Assembly (NCBI GenBank): GCA_900539255.1 | Contig: UQBJ01000007.1 | Coordinates: forward strand, 6,082-70,081 | Source of the DNA: an uncultured Campylobacter sp. | GTDB taxonomy: Bacteria > Campylobacterota > Campylobacteria > Campylobacterales > Campylobacteraceae | Length of the DNA: 64,000 nucleotides | Direction: 5' to 3' | Shown here: positions 25,280 to 35,312 of the stretch, one piece after another | How the letters are laid out: each line of letters starts with the position of its first letter | Numbering within the stretch: the first letter of the stretch is position 1 | Notes under the pieces: generated by a model | What the model saw: only the letters and a program-made list of their open reading frames with translations | Told to the model about the DNA's origin: nothing | The model's database searches: none | Position numbers and translations under genes: made by a program

Positions 25280-25762
25280 ATGACTAGAAGCGAAAAGACG
25301 CAAATCATCAGCACGCTTGAAGCTGGCTTTAAAGAAAGCGAAGCCATAGTGGTTTGCAACTATAAAGGGCTAAGCACCAAAAAGCTCGAAGAGCTTAGGG
25401 AAAACGCAAGGCAAAGCGAAGTTAAAGTGCAAATCGTGAAAAACACGCTTGCGGCGATTGCCCTTAAAAACGCTGGTAAAGACGGGCTTGAACTCAAAGA
25501 GACAAACATTTATCTTTGGGGGGCTGACCAGCTTAATGTTTGCAAGGTTGCGTCTAAATTTGAAGACGCGAACGAGCTTTTTAACATTAAGCTCGCCTTT
25601 ATCGATGGCGAAGTGAGCGAAGTAGCGAAGGTAAAAGCCCTAGCGAAAATGCCATCTCGCAATGAGTTGCTTGCAATGTTGTTGCAAGTTTGGAACGCGC
25701 CGATACAAAATTTTGTCATCGGACTCAATGCTTTAAAAGCAAAAAAAGAATCAGAAGGATAA
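25280..25762 (+). CDS. rplJ: Ribosomal protein uL10
   Basis: 160 residues. The start MTRSEKTQIISTLEAGFKESEAIVVCNYKGLSTKKLEELR and ARQSEVKVQIVKNTLAAIAL are typical of uL10, which anchors bL12 dimers to the GTPase centre of the ribosome. The ATG has AAAGGAGAAG directly upstream. It is 3 bases before rplL and probably controls both genes through the structured leader. Confidence 0.97.
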   Translation: MTRSEKTQIISTLEAGFKESEAIVVCNYKGLSTKKLEELRENARQSEVKVQIVKNTLAAIALKNAGKDGLELKETNIYLWGADQLNVCKVASKFEDANELFNIKLAFIDGEVSEVAKVKALAKMPSRNELLAMLLQVWNAPIQNFVIGLNALKAKKESEG

Positions 25763-25765
25763 AAA

Positions 25766-26149
25766 ATGGCAGTATCAAAACAAGATGTGCTTGAATACAT
25801 TTCAAATTTAAGCGTGCTTGAACTTTCAGAGCTCGTAAAAGAATTTGAAGAAAAATTTGGCGTATCAGCTGCGCCTGTGGTAGTAGCTGGTGCTGGTGGC
25901 GGTGCAGCGGGCGGTGGCGCGGCTGCGGCTGAGGAAAAGACTGAATTTAATGTCGTGCTTGTTGAAAGCGGGGCAAAGAAAATCGAAGTCATTAAGGTTG
26001 TCCGTGCCATCACAGGACTTGGGCTTAAAGAGGCAAAAGACGCTGTTGAGCAAACTCCGTCCGTGCTTAAAGAGGGCGCAAACAAGGCTGATGCAGAAGC
26101 AGCCAAAAAACAACTCGAAGAAGCAGGAGCTAAATGCGAGTTAAAATAA
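25766..26149 (+). CDS. rplL: Ribosomal protein bL12
   Basis: 127 residues: an N-terminal dimerisation domain, an alanine/glycine hinge (VVAGAGGGAAGGGAAAAEEK) that is unusually glycine-rich, and the C-terminal factor-binding domain with GLGLKEAKDAVEQTPSVLKEGANKADAEAAKKQLEEAGAKCEL. It forms the flexible stalk that recruits translation GTPases. It follows rplJ closely and precedes a hairpin and rpoB. Confidence 0.98.
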   Translation: MAVSKQDVLEYISNLSVLELSELVKEFEEKFGVSAAPVVVAGAGGGAAGGGAAAAEEKTEFNVVLVESGAKKIEVIKVVRAITGLGLKEAKDAVEQTPSVLKEGANKADAEAAKKQLEEAGAKCELK

Positions 26150-26200
26150 GCCTTTAAGCGATAAAGGCTTTTGTCAAGCCCTTGAAAAAGGGCTGAATTT

Positions 26201-26220
26201 AAGCCCCTTTTGGGGCTTTT
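26201..26220 (+). terminator. Attenuator-like hairpin between rplL and rpoB
   Basis: AAGCCCC (26201-26207) pairs with GGGGCTT (26212-26218) over a TTTT loop and runs into a short T tract. A weaker stem lies just upstream at 26177-26194. No new promoter is obvious before rpoB, so this may be a partial terminator that makes ribosomal protein mRNA more abundant than rpoBC mRNA, as in E. coli. Confidence 0.6.
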
Positions 26221-26244
26221 CTTGTAGATATAAGAGGTAAAACA

Positions 26245-29200
26245 ATGCAAAAAACGCAACTTTCTAAAAATCGACTTCGGGTTGATTTTTCAAATCTATC
26301 AAATCAAATCGAAATTCCAAATCTCTTGCAACTGCAAAAAAAGAGTTTTGACCATTTTTTAAACCCTGATAGCAACAGCGAAAGTGGCATAGAAAAGGTA
26401 TTTAAAAGCATTTTTCCTATCCACGACCCGCAAAATCGTTTGAGTTTAGAGTATGTAAGCAGCCAAATAGGAAAGCCACGATACACCGTGCGTGAGTGTA
26501 TGGAGCGCGGGCTTACTTATGCGGTGAATTTAAAGATGAAAATTCGCCTTACCTTGCACGAAAAGGACGACAAAAGCGGCGAGAAAATAGGCATCAAAGA
26601 CATAAAAGAACAAGAAATTTTTATACGCGAAATTCCCTTGATGACGGATAGAATTTCTTTCATCATCAACGGCGTTGAGCGCGTTGTGGTAAATCAACTC
26701 CACAGAAGTCCCGGGGTGATTTTCAAAGAAGAAGAAAGCACCACTTCGGCAAACAAGCTCGTTTATACAGCGCAGATTATCCCTGATAGAGGCTCGTGGC
26801 TTTATTTTGAGTATGATACCAAAGATGTGCTTTATGTGCGTATCAACAAACGCCGCAAAGTGCCTATCACTATGCTTTTCCGCGCTCTTGGCTACAAAAA
26901 GCAAGACATTATCAAGCTTTTTTATCCTATCCAAACCATACACATAAAAAAGGATAAATTTTTCATCGAATTTAACCCTGATGATTTTATGGACAGAATC
27001 GAATACGATGTTAAGGACGAAAAGGGCGAGATTGTTTTGCAAGCTGGCAAAAGGCTTTCTAAGAAAAAAGCCGAGCAGCTTGTGGCAAGCGGGCTAAAAT
27101 GGGTAGAGTATCCGCTTGAAATTCTCACAAATCGCTATTTAGCAAAGCCGATTTTAGGCAAAAAGGGCGAAGTGCTGTTTGACTCGCTCACCTTGCTTGA
27201 AGAAAACAAGCTGGCTAAAATCAAAGACAATTTCACAAGCTTTGAAATCGCCAACGATTTAGCTTCTGAGGTTGATGCGGCGATTATAAATTCTTTTTTG
27301 CAAGACAACGAAACCTTGCGTGCTTTGCGCCAAAGTGAGAATTTAGAAGATGAAAACGACTTAGCGGCGATTAGAATTTACAAGGTAATGCGCCCTGGTG
27401 AGCCTGTGGTAAAGGACGCTGCAAAGGCTTATGTGAATGATTTGTTTTTCAACCCTGAAAGGTATGATTTAACCAAAGTAGGGCGAATGAAAATGAACCA
27501 CAAGCTCGGTTTAAGCGTGCCTGAGTATATCACCGTGCTTACAAATGAAGACATCATCAAAAGCACAAAATATCTCATCAAGGTAAAAAACGGCAAGGGG
27601 CGCATTGACGATAGAGACCATTTAGGCAACCGCCGCATTCGCTCTATCGGCGAGCTTTTGGCAAATGAGTTGCATTTGGGCTTAGCAAAAATGCAAAAGG
27701 CAATCCGCGATAAATTTACGGCTTTAAATACTGATTTAGACAAGGTAATGCCTTATGATTTAATCAACCCCAAAACCATAACCACAACCATACTTGAATT
27801 CTTTACGGGCGGGCAACTTTCTCAATTTATGGACCAAACAAATCCTTTGAGCGAAGTTACACACAAAAGACGGCTTTCAGCACTTGGCGAGGGCGGTATA
27901 GTAAAGGAAAGAGCGGGCTTTGAGGTGCGCGATGTGCATACAACGCACTATGGGCGAATTTGTCCTGTGGAAACGCCAGAAGGACAAAACATAGGGCTTA
28001 TCAACACGCTTGCAACCTACGCAAAAGTCAATGATTTGGGCTTTGTCGAAGCACCTTACAAAAAAGTCGAAAACGGCAAGGTGATGAACGACATTGTTTA
28101 TCTTACCGCCACGCAAGAAGAAGGGCTTTTAATCGCCCCTGCTTCAACAAAAGTAGATAGCAAGGGTATGATAAGCGATGAATTCATCGAGGCTAGGCAA
28201 GATGGCGAAACCATACTTGCTAAAAGAGATGAGATAAATTTGATAGATTTATGCTCGGGTATGATAGTGGGCGTAACGGCGTCTTTAATCCCCTTTTTAG
28301 AGCACGATGATGCTAACCGCGCGCTTATGGGCTCAAATATGCAGCGCCAAGCCGTGCCGCTTTTAACAAGCGAAGCGCCTATTGTCGGCACAGGTATGGA
28401 AAGAGTGATAGCCCGCGATGCGTGGATGGCGGTAAAGGCAAAAAACGCTGGCATAGTCGAAAAAGTGGATAACAAAAGCATATTTATCTTATGCGAGGAC
28501 AAGACGGGACCTTTTATTGATTATTACTCAATGGAGAAAAATTTAAGGACAAACCAAAACACCGCTTACAACCAACACCCTATCGTCAAAAAAGGCGACA
28601 AAATCGAAGCTGGGCAAATCATAGCTGACGGGGCGAGTATGGACAAGGGCGAGCTAGCCATAGGCAAAAACGCGCTCATCGCCTTTATGCCGTGGAATGG
28701 CTACAACTACGAAGACGCCATAGTCGTAAGCGAAAAGATGATACGCGATGACACCTTTACGAGCGTGCATATTTACGAAAAAGAAATCGAAGCACGCGAG
28801 CTAAAAGACGGCATAGAAGAAATCACAAGGGACATTCCAAATGTCAAAGAAGAGGACATAATGCACCTTGATGAAAGCGGTATCGCGCGTATCGGCACGC
28901 ACATAAAGCCGGGTATGATACTTGTGGGTAAGGTTTCGCCAAAGGGCGAAGTGAAACCAACGCCAGAAGAGCGGCTTTTGCGGGCGATTTTTGGCGAAAA
29001 GGCTGGACATGTCGTCAATAAATCCCTTTACGCTACTGCAAGTTTAGAAGGCGTTGTCGTTGATGTAAAAATTTTCACCAAAAAAGGCTATGAAAAGGAC
29101 GCTAGGACGATAAAGGCTTACAACGAAGAAAAGCTGAATTTAGAAAAAGAACACCACGACAGACTTGTGATGATGGACAAAGAAGAGATTTTAAGAGTGC

Positions 29201-30381
29201 ACGCACTTTTAGCAAAATCAGCCCTTTCCACAGACTGCAAAATTGGCAACCGCCGCTACAAAAAAGGCGACAAGGCTGATTTAAGAGAGTTACAAAAGGT
29301 AAATCGCTTTGCGCTCAATTCAGTTGTCAAGGCGTATTCAAGAGGCGTGCAAAAGCAGTATGAAGAGCTTAAAAACCATTTTCAAAACGAAAAGAAAAAG
29401 CTCAAAGCCGAACACGATGAAAAGCTTGACATTTTGGAAAAAGATGACATTTTGCCAAGTGGGGTTGTAAAACTTGTGAAAATTTACATAGCCGCTAAAA
29501 GAAAGCTCAAAGTCGGCGACAAAATGGCGGGCAGACACGGCAACAAGGGCATAGTGTCAAACATAGTGCCTGAAATGGATATGCCTTATCTTCCCGATGG
29601 GCGCACTATCGACATAGTGCTAAACCCCTTAGGCGTGCCGTCTCGTATGAATATAGGGCAAATTTTAGAAAGCCATTTAGGTGTGGTAGGACTTCGTTTA
29701 GGCGAGCAAATCCAAGAGATTTTTGAAGCCAAGCGTAAATTTTTCATCAAAGAACTGCGCGAAAAGATGATAGAAATCTGCTGCGCCTTGCCACGCCTTG
29801 CCAAAGAAAAGGAATTTTTAGAAAGCCTTGATGACAAAATTCTTGTTGAGTATGCTAGGGACTGGTCAAGGGGCATAAAATTCGCCACGCCCGTTTTTGA
29901 GGGAACGAGCATTGATGAATTTAGCAAGCTTTTTGAAATGGCAAAGCTTTCAATGGACGGCAAAACCGAGCTATATGATGGACAAACAGGCGAGAAAATG
30001 GCAGAGCGCGTGCATGTTGGGTGTATGTATATGCTTAAACTCCACCACCTTGTCGATGAAAAGGTGCACGCAAGAAGCACGGGACCTTATAGCTTAGTTA
30101 CACAGCAACCTGTGGGCGGCAAGGCTCTTTTTGGCGGACAACGCTTTGGAGAAATGGAAGTTTGGGCGCTAGAAGCTTACGGTGCGGCGCATACTTTGCG
30201 CGAAATGCTGACTATCAAATCAGACGATGTGGAGGGGCGTTTTAGCGCATACAAAGCCTTGACAAAGGGCGAAAATGTGCCAAGCACGGGCATACCCGAA
30301 ACCTTTTTTGTGCTTACAAACGAGCTAAAATCACTCGCACTTGATGTTGAGATTTTTAACGAGGAAAAAAACAATGAGTAA
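26245..30381 (+). CDS. rpoB: RNA polymerase subunit beta
   Basis: 1378 residues, full length. Recognisable blocks include the rifampicin region (FFTGGQLSQFMDQTNPLSEVTHKRRLSALGEGG), ETPEGQNIGLINTLA, the catalytic core NKGIVSNIVPEMDMPYLPDGR with GRHGNKG, and the C-terminal GGQRFGEMEVWALEAYGAAHTL. It forms one side of the active-site cleft. Ribosome site AAGAGG precedes the ATG by about 6 bases. Its stop codon lies inside the start of rpoC (8-base overlap). Confidence 0.99.
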   Translation: MQKTQLSKNRLRVDFSNLSNQIEIPNLLQLQKKSFDHFLNPDSNSESGIEKVFKSIFPIHDPQNRLSLEYVSSQIGKPRYTVRECMERGLTYAVNLKMKIRLTLHEKDDKSGEKIGIKDIKEQEIFIREIPLMTDRISFIINGVERVVVNQLHRSPGVIFKEEESTTSANKLVYTAQIIPDRGSWLYFEYDTKDVLYVRINKRRKVPITMLFRALGYKKQDIIKLFYPIQTIHIKKDKFFIEFNPDDFMDRIEYDVKDEKGEIVLQAGKRLSKKKAEQLVASGLKWVEYPLEILTNRYLAKPILGKKGEVLFDSLTLLEENKLAKIKDNFTSFEIANDLASEVDAAIINSFLQDNETLRALRQSENLEDENDLAAIRIYKVMRPGEPVVKDAAKAYVNDLFFNPERYDLTKVGRMKMNHKLGLSVPEYITVLTNEDIIKSTKYLIKVKNGKGRIDDRDHLGNRRIRSIGELLANELHLGLAKMQKAIRDKFTALNTDLDKVMPYDLINPKTITTTILEFFTGGQLSQFMDQTNPLSEVTHKRRLSALGEGGIVKERAGFEVRDVHTTHYGRICPVETPEGQNIGLINTLATYAKVNDLGFVEAPYKKVENGKVMNDIVYLTATQEEGLLIAPASTKVDSKGMISDEFIEARQDGETILAKRDEINLIDLCSGMIVGVTASLIPFLEHDDANRALMGSNMQRQAVPLLTSEAPIVGTGMERVIARDAWMAVKAKNAGIVEKVDNKSIFILCEDKTGPFIDYYSMEKNLRTNQNTAYNQHPIVKKGDKIEAGQIIADGASMDKGELAIGKNALIAFMPWNGYNYEDAIVVSEKMIRDDTFTSVHIYEKEIEARELKDGIEEITRDIPNVKEEDIMHLDESGIARIGTHIKPGMILVGKVSPKGEVKPTPEERLLRAIFGEKAGHVVNKSLYATASLEGVVVDVKIFTKKGYEKDARTIKAYNEEKLNLEKEHHDRLVMMDKEEILRVHALLAKSALSTDCKIGNRRYKKGDKADLRELQKVNRFALNSVVKAYSRGVQKQYEELKNHFQNEKKKLKAEHDEKLDILEKDDILPSGVVKLVKIYIAAKRKLKVGDKMAGRHGNKGIVSNIVPEMDMPYLPDGRTIDIVLNPLGVPSRMNIGQILESHLGVVGLRLGEQIQEIFEAKRKFFIKELREKMIEICCALPRLAKEKEFLESLDDKILVEYARDWSRGIKFATPVFEGTSIDEFSKLFEMAKLSMDGKTELYDGQTGEKMAERVHVGCMYMLKLHHLVDEKVHARSTGPYSLVTQQPVGGKALFGGQRFGEMEVWALEAYGAAHTLREMLTIKSDDVEGRFSAYKALTKGENVPSTGIPETFFVLTNELKSLALDVEIFNEEKNNE

Positions 30382-33300
30382 ATTTAAAGTCATCGAAATC
30401 AAAGAAGAAAACCGCCCGCGCGATTTTGAAGCCTTTCAGTTAAGGCTTGCAAGCCCTGAAAGGATAAAATCGTGGAGCTATGGCGAGGTAAAAAAGCCAG
30501 AAACCATAAACTACCGCACCTTAAAGCCTGAAAGGGATGGGCTTTTTTGTGCTAAAATTTTTGGTCCTATAAGGGATTATGAGTGTCTTTGTGGCAAATA
30601 CAAAAAAATGCGCTTTAAGGGCGTAAAATGCGAAAAATGCGGCGTTGAAGTGGCTAGCTCCAAAGTGCGCCGCAGCCGAATGGGACATATCGAGCTTGTT
30701 ACGCCTGTGGCTCACATTTGGTATGTGAATTCCTTGCCATCACGCATAGGCACTTTGCTTGGCATAAAGATGAAAGATTTAGAACGCGTGCTTTACTATG
30801 AAGCCTACATTGTCGAAGAGGCTGGCGATGCTTACTATGACAACGAAAATTCAAAAAAAGTCGAAGCGTGCGATGTCTTAAACGAAGAGCAGTTTCAAAG
30901 CCTTTCGCAAAGGTATGACGGCTTTAAGGCAAGAATGGGCGGCGAGGCTGTTTATGATTTGCTTAAAAATTTAGATTTAGTGGAGCTTTTAAACCAACTC
31001 AAAGAAGAGATGAATTCAACCAACAGCGAAGCCAAGAAAAAAAGCATAGTCAAGCGTTTGAAAGTAGTGGAGAATTTCTTAAATTCAAACTCAGCCAACT
31101 CAGATGACAGCGTGCCAAACCGCCCTGAGTGGATGATGATTACGAATTTACCCGTTTTGCCGCCTGATTTGCGCCCTTTGGTTGCGCTTGATGGAGGTAA
31201 ATTCGCCGTTAGCGATGTCAATGACTTATACCGCCGTGTGATTAACCGCAACACGCGCTTAAAAAGGCTTATGGAGCTTGATGCGCCTGAGATTATCATA
31301 CGCAACGAAAAAAGAATGCTCCAAGAAGCTGTCGATGCACTCTTTGATAACGGACGCCGTGCAAATGCTGTAAAAGGCGCAAACAAGCGCCCACTTAAAT
31401 CTTTAAGTGAGATTATCAAGGGCAAGCAAGGGCGTTTCCGTCAAAATTTGCTCGGCAAACGGGTGGATTTTTCGGGGCGTTCTGTCATCGTAGTAGGACC
31501 AAAGCTCAAAATGGACGAGTGTGGCTTGCCTAAAAAAATGGCATTAGAGCTATTTAAGCCACATTTGCTTGCTAAACTTGAAGAAAAAGGCTACGCTACA
31601 ACGGTTAAACAAGCTAAAAAGATGATAGAAAGCCGCACAAACGAAGTTTGGGAGTGCCTTGAAGAAGTCGTTAAGGGACACCCTGTGCTTTTAAACCGCG
31701 CCCCAACCTTGCATAAACTTTCTATCCAAGCCTTTCACCCTATTTTAGTGGAGGGCAAGGCGATACAGCTACACCCGCTTGTGTGTGCCGCCTTTAATGC
31801 AGACTTTGACGGCGACCAAATGGCTGTGCATGTGCCACTCTCACAAGAAGCCATTGCCGAGTGCAAGATTTTAATGCTCTCATCGATGAATATCTTGTTG
31901 CCAGCAAGCGGTAAATCAGTAGCCGTGCCTAGCCAAGATATGGTTTTGGGGATTTATTATCTTTCGCTTGAAAAAAGCGGCGTTGCGGGTTCGCACAAAA
32001 TTTGCACGGGCATTGATGAGGTGATGATGGCGTTAAATGCGCGTTGCCTTGACATACACGCGAGCATTCAAACCGTCGTCGATGGCAGAAAGCTTAAAAC
32101 AACAGCAGGCAGGCTCATCATCAAATCTATCTTGCCTGATTTTGTGCCAGAATATATGTGGAACAAAATTTTAAAGAAAAAAGACATAGCCGCGCTTGTG
32201 GATTTTGTCCATAAACAAGGCGGACTTGGCATAACGGCGGACTTTTTGGATAAGCTTAAAAATTTAGGCTTTGAGTATGCGACAAAGGCGGGCATTTCTA
32301 TCTCCATAGCCGACATTATCGTGCCAAATGAAAAAGAAAAAGAAATCGCCGCAGCTAAAAAACAAGTGCAAAGCATACAAAATTCGTTCAATCAAGGCTT
32401 AATCACAGCTTCTGAGCGCTACAACAAAATCATCGACATTTGGAAACGCACCAACAATGTGCTTTCAAAAGAGATGATGAATTTAGTGCAAAAGGACAAA
32501 GAGGGCTTTAACAGCATTTATATGATGGCAGACAGCGGCGCGCGCGGCTCGGCGGCTCAAATTTCACAGCTTGCCGCTATGCGTGGGCTTATGGCAAAGC
32601 CTGATGGTTCTATCATCGAAACGCCCATTATCTCAAATTTCCGTGAGGGCTTAAATGTGCTTGAATACTTCATCTCAACGCACGGAGCGAGAAAGGGACT
32701 TGCTGATACCGCGCTTAAAACAGCAAATGCGGGCTATCTCACAAGAAAGCTCATCGATGTGGCGCAAAATGTCAAAATCACCATAGCTGATTGTGGCACT
32801 CACGAGGGCGTAGAAATCAACGAGATTACCGCTGATGGCGCAGTTGTCGAAGCCCTTGAAGAGCGCATTTTGGGTAGGGTTTTGGCTGAGGACATCATAG
32901 ACCCTATCACCAACGAAACGCTTTTTGCCGAAGGCACTTTAATGGACGAGGACAAGGTGAAAGTTTTAAGCGAGAGCAACATAAAAAGCGTCAATATCCG
33001 CACGCCCATTACTTGCAAGGCAAAAAAAGGCATTTGTGCCAAATGCTATGGCGTGAATTTAGGGGACGGCAAGCTTGTAAAACCGGGCGAGGCAGTAGGT
33101 ATCATCTCCGCTCAAAGTATCGGCGAGCCGGGCACTCAGCTCACACTAAGAACCTTCCACAGCGGCGGCACGGCAAGCACGGATTTGCAAGATAGGCAAG
33201 TCATTGCGCAAAAAGAGGGCTTTATAAGGTTTTATAATCTCAACACCTACACCGACAAAAGTGGCAAAAACATAGTCGCAAACCGCCGCAACGCTGGCAT

Positions 33301-34912
33301 TTTGCTTGTTGAACCACGCATAAAAGCCCCATTTGACGGCACTATCAGCATAGAAAACATACACGAAGATGTCATCGTGTCGGTAAAAAATGGCAAAGAT
33401 GAAGTGAAATTCACACTTCGCAAATACGACATAGCCAAAGCCAACGAGCTAGCAGGCGTTAGCGGTAGCATAGGCGGTAAATTTTACCTACCTTACAAAA
33501 ACGGCGCAAAGGTTGTCCAAGATGAAAGCGTGGTTGAGGTGATTAAAGAGGGCTGGAATGTGCCAAACCGCATACCTTACGCGAGCGAGATTTTGGTAAA
33601 AGACGGCGACCCTGTGGTGCAAAATATCAAGGCAGGCGAGGCTGGAACGCTTAAATTCTACATACTCAAAGGCGATGGCTTAGATAGAATTCGCAATGTC
33701 AAAAAAGGCGATGTCGTCAAAGAAAAAGGCTTTTTCGTTGTCGTGGCGGACAAAAACGACAGAGAGGCAAAACGCCACTATATACCACGCGAGTCCGTCA
33801 TAGAATTTGACGATAGCGCGACTATCGCAAGTGCCGATACTATCATCGCTAGCGCACCGAAAAAAGAAAAAACCATCATCGCTGAGTGGGACCCTTACAA
33901 CAACACCATCATCGCCGAAAATGAAGGCGTAGTGAGCTTTGAGGACATTGAGATAGGATACAGCGCGGATGAGCAAATCGATGAAGCCACAGGCAAAAGC
34001 TCGCTTGTCATCAACGAGTATTTGCCAAGCGGCGTGCGCCCAGCTTTGATTTTGAGTGTAAAAGGCGGCAAGAGCATTCGCTACGCCCTTGAACCCAAAA
34101 CCGTCATCAGCGTAAATGACGGCGACAAGGTAGCAAAGGCGGACATTTTAGCAAAAATTCCAAAAGCCGTTACCAAGTCAAAGGACATTACGGGCGGTTT
34201 GCCAAGGGTTAGCGAGCTTTTTGAGGCAAGAAAGCCCAAAAACGCAGCTGTGATTGCCGAGATAGACGGCACAGTGCGCTTTGACAAGTCTATGCACTCC
34301 AAAGAACGCATTGTCATCGAGGGCGAGGACGGCGGCAGTGTCGAGTATCTCATCAGCAAAAGCCGCAACATACAAGTGCGTGATGGCGAGTTTATCCACG
34401 CGGGCGAAAAGCTCACAGACGGCGTGATTTCAAGCCACGATGTGCTGAAAATTCTTGGCGAAAAGGCGCTTCATCACTATCTCATCAGCGAAATTCAGCA
34501 AGTTTATCGCGGGCAGGGCGTTGTGATTTCTGACAAGCACATAGAAGTCATCATCTCACAAATGTTAAGGCAGGTGAAGATTGTCGATAGTGGCAACACC
34601 AAATTCATCATCGGCGATTTCATATCAAGGCGCAAATTTAAAGAAGAAAACGAAAGAGTAATGGTACTTGGCGGCGAACCAGCCATCGCCGAACCCGTGC
34701 TGCTAGGCGTTACGCGCGCGGCTATCGGCAGCGATAGTGTCATCTCATCAGCGTCTTTCCAAGAAACCACAAAGGTGCTTACAGAAGCGAGCATAGCGGG
34801 CAAATTTGACTATTTAGAGGACTTGAAAGAAAATGTCATTTTAGGGCGAATGATACCCGTTGGCACAGGACTTTACCACGAGGAAAAAATGCGCCTTAAA
34901 ACCGCAGAGTAA
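30374..34912 (+). CDS. rpoC: RNA polymerase subunit beta'
   Basis: 1512 residues from the ATG at 30374, which overlaps the end of rpoB by 8 bases; an upstream TTG frame start inside rpoB is unlikely. The zinc site is CLCGKYKKMRFKGVKCEKCG, the catalytic Mg loop NADFDGDQMAVHVPLS, and the second zinc site involves CKAKKGICAKC. Ending with LKTAE just before a strong terminator. The overlap suggests tight translational coupling with rpoB and is one step short of the fused gene found in Helicobacter. Confidence 0.99.
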   Translation: MSKFKVIEIKEENRPRDFEAFQLRLASPERIKSWSYGEVKKPETINYRTLKPERDGLFCAKIFGPIRDYECLCGKYKKMRFKGVKCEKCGVEVASSKVRRSRMGHIELVTPVAHIWYVNSLPSRIGTLLGIKMKDLERVLYYEAYIVEEAGDAYYDNENSKKVEACDVLNEEQFQSLSQRYDGFKARMGGEAVYDLLKNLDLVELLNQLKEEMNSTNSEAKKKSIVKRLKVVENFLNSNSANSDDSVPNRPEWMMITNLPVLPPDLRPLVALDGGKFAVSDVNDLYRRVINRNTRLKRLMELDAPEIIIRNEKRMLQEAVDALFDNGRRANAVKGANKRPLKSLSEIIKGKQGRFRQNLLGKRVDFSGRSVIVVGPKLKMDECGLPKKMALELFKPHLLAKLEEKGYATTVKQAKKMIESRTNEVWECLEEVVKGHPVLLNRAPTLHKLSIQAFHPILVEGKAIQLHPLVCAAFNADFDGDQMAVHVPLSQEAIAECKILMLSSMNILLPASGKSVAVPSQDMVLGIYYLSLEKSGVAGSHKICTGIDEVMMALNARCLDIHASIQTVVDGRKLKTTAGRLIIKSILPDFVPEYMWNKILKKKDIAALVDFVHKQGGLGITADFLDKLKNLGFEYATKAGISISIADIIVPNEKEKEIAAAKKQVQSIQNSFNQGLITASERYNKIIDIWKRTNNVLSKEMMNLVQKDKEGFNSIYMMADSGARGSAAQISQLAAMRGLMAKPDGSIIETPIISNFREGLNVLEYFISTHGARKGLADTALKTANAGYLTRKLIDVAQNVKITIADCGTHEGVEINEITADGAVVEALEERILGRVLAEDIIDPITNETLFAEGTLMDEDKVKVLSESNIKSVNIRTPITCKAKKGICAKCYGVNLGDGKLVKPGEAVGIISAQSIGEPGTQLTLRTFHSGGTASTDLQDRQVIAQKEGFIRFYNLNTYTDKSGKNIVANRRNAGILLVEPRIKAPFDGTISIENIHEDVIVSVKNGKDEVKFTLRKYDIAKANELAGVSGSIGGKFYLPYKNGAKVVQDESVVEVIKEGWNVPNRIPYASEILVKDGDPVVQNIKAGEAGTLKFYILKGDGLDRIRNVKKGDVVKEKGFFVVVADKNDREAKRHYIPRESVIEFDDSATIASADTIIASAPKKEKTIIAEWDPYNNTIIAENEGVVSFEDIEIGYSADEQIDEATGKSSLVINEYLPSGVRPALILSVKGGKSIRYALEPKTVISVNDGDKVAKADILAKIPKAVTKSKDITGGLPRVSELFEARKPKNAAVIAEIDGTVRFDKSMHSKERIVIEGEDGGSVEYLISKSRNIQVRDGEFIHAGEKLTDGVISSHDVLKILGEKALHHYLISEIQQVYRGQGVVISDKHIEVIISQMLRQVKIVDSGNTKFIIGDFISRRKFKEENERVMVLGGEPAIAEPVLLGVTRAAIGSDSVISSASFQETTKVLTEASIAGKFDYLEDLKENVILGRMIPVGTGLYHEEKMRLKTAE

Positions 34913-34919
34913 AGCACAA

Positions 34920-34957
34920 GCGCACTTAAATTTAAGCAAATTTAAGTGCGCTTTTTT
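34920..34957 (+). terminator. Intrinsic terminator after rpoC
   Basis: A perfect 14-bp stem (34920-34933 with 34938-34951), four-base loop, then six T residues. It closes the tRNA-tuf-rpl-rpoBC transcription unit. Confidence 0.92.
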
Positions 34958-35022
34958 AAATTTAAGGTGCTTTGTCTCAAAAAGCGTTGATTTTACGCTT
35001 TATTGTAGCCGTTAATGAGCTT

Positions 35023-35115
35023 TTAGGCTTTGTCAAGTTGTTTCGCTTGATACAAAGCAAAGAATCCAAACGCCACGCAAAGCGCAAGTAAGAAGTAAGG
35101 CACGATTTCACCCAT
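35023..35115 (-). CDS. Micro-protein F: 30-residue single-helix membrane peptide
   Basis: 30 residues (MGEIVPYFLLALCVAFGFFALYQAKQLDKA): one membrane helix (about 5-22), then a short positively charged tail. A GGGGG-type ribosome site lies in the end of the preceding gene, whose stop is one base upstream, so it looks translationally coupled. A weak hairpin (34981-35001) downstream could end the transcript on the minus strand. Last member of the small-gene chain. No recognised family. Size is near the limit for a gene, but start, ribosome site and hydrophobicity all agree. Confidence 0.6.
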   Translation of the reverse strand: MGEIVPYFLLALCVAFGFFALYQAKQLDKA

Positions 35116-35116
35116 T

Positions 35117-35236
35117 TTAACCCCCTTTAATTTGCTTTTTATCTCGTTTTATGTCGTCATATACGATTTTAAAAGCCAACATAGGGATAGCCAAAAAGCT
35201 GAGTCCGATTACGACTATTGCAAAATTTTCAATCAT
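35117..35236 (-). CDS. Micro-protein E: 39-residue single-helix membrane peptide
   Basis: 39 residues, with a strong GGAGGA ribosome site 7 bases before the ATG at 35236. An N-terminal membrane helix (about 5-24, FAIVVIGLSFLAIPMLAF) is followed by a charged cytoplasmic-type tail (DDIKRDKKQIKGG). The next gene starts one base after the stop. The composition (helix plus lysine-rich tail) resembles small regulatory subunits of membrane complexes or type I toxin peptides, but no family is recognised. The strong ribosome site is the best evidence that it is translated. Confidence 0.65.
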   Translation of the reverse strand: MIENFAIVVIGLSFLAIPMLAFKIVYDDIKRDKKQIKGG

Positions 35237-35312
35237 CACAAGTCCTCCAAATCGTCTATATGTTTATTTATGCGCTGGTTAAGAAAAATAATATCAACAA
35301 ATAAACCTATTT

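Noticed and set aside
25865..26259. Long opposite-strand frames across rplJ and rplL
   Set aside because: Antisense frames are an artefact of codon bias in highly expressed genes; no start or promoter evidence.
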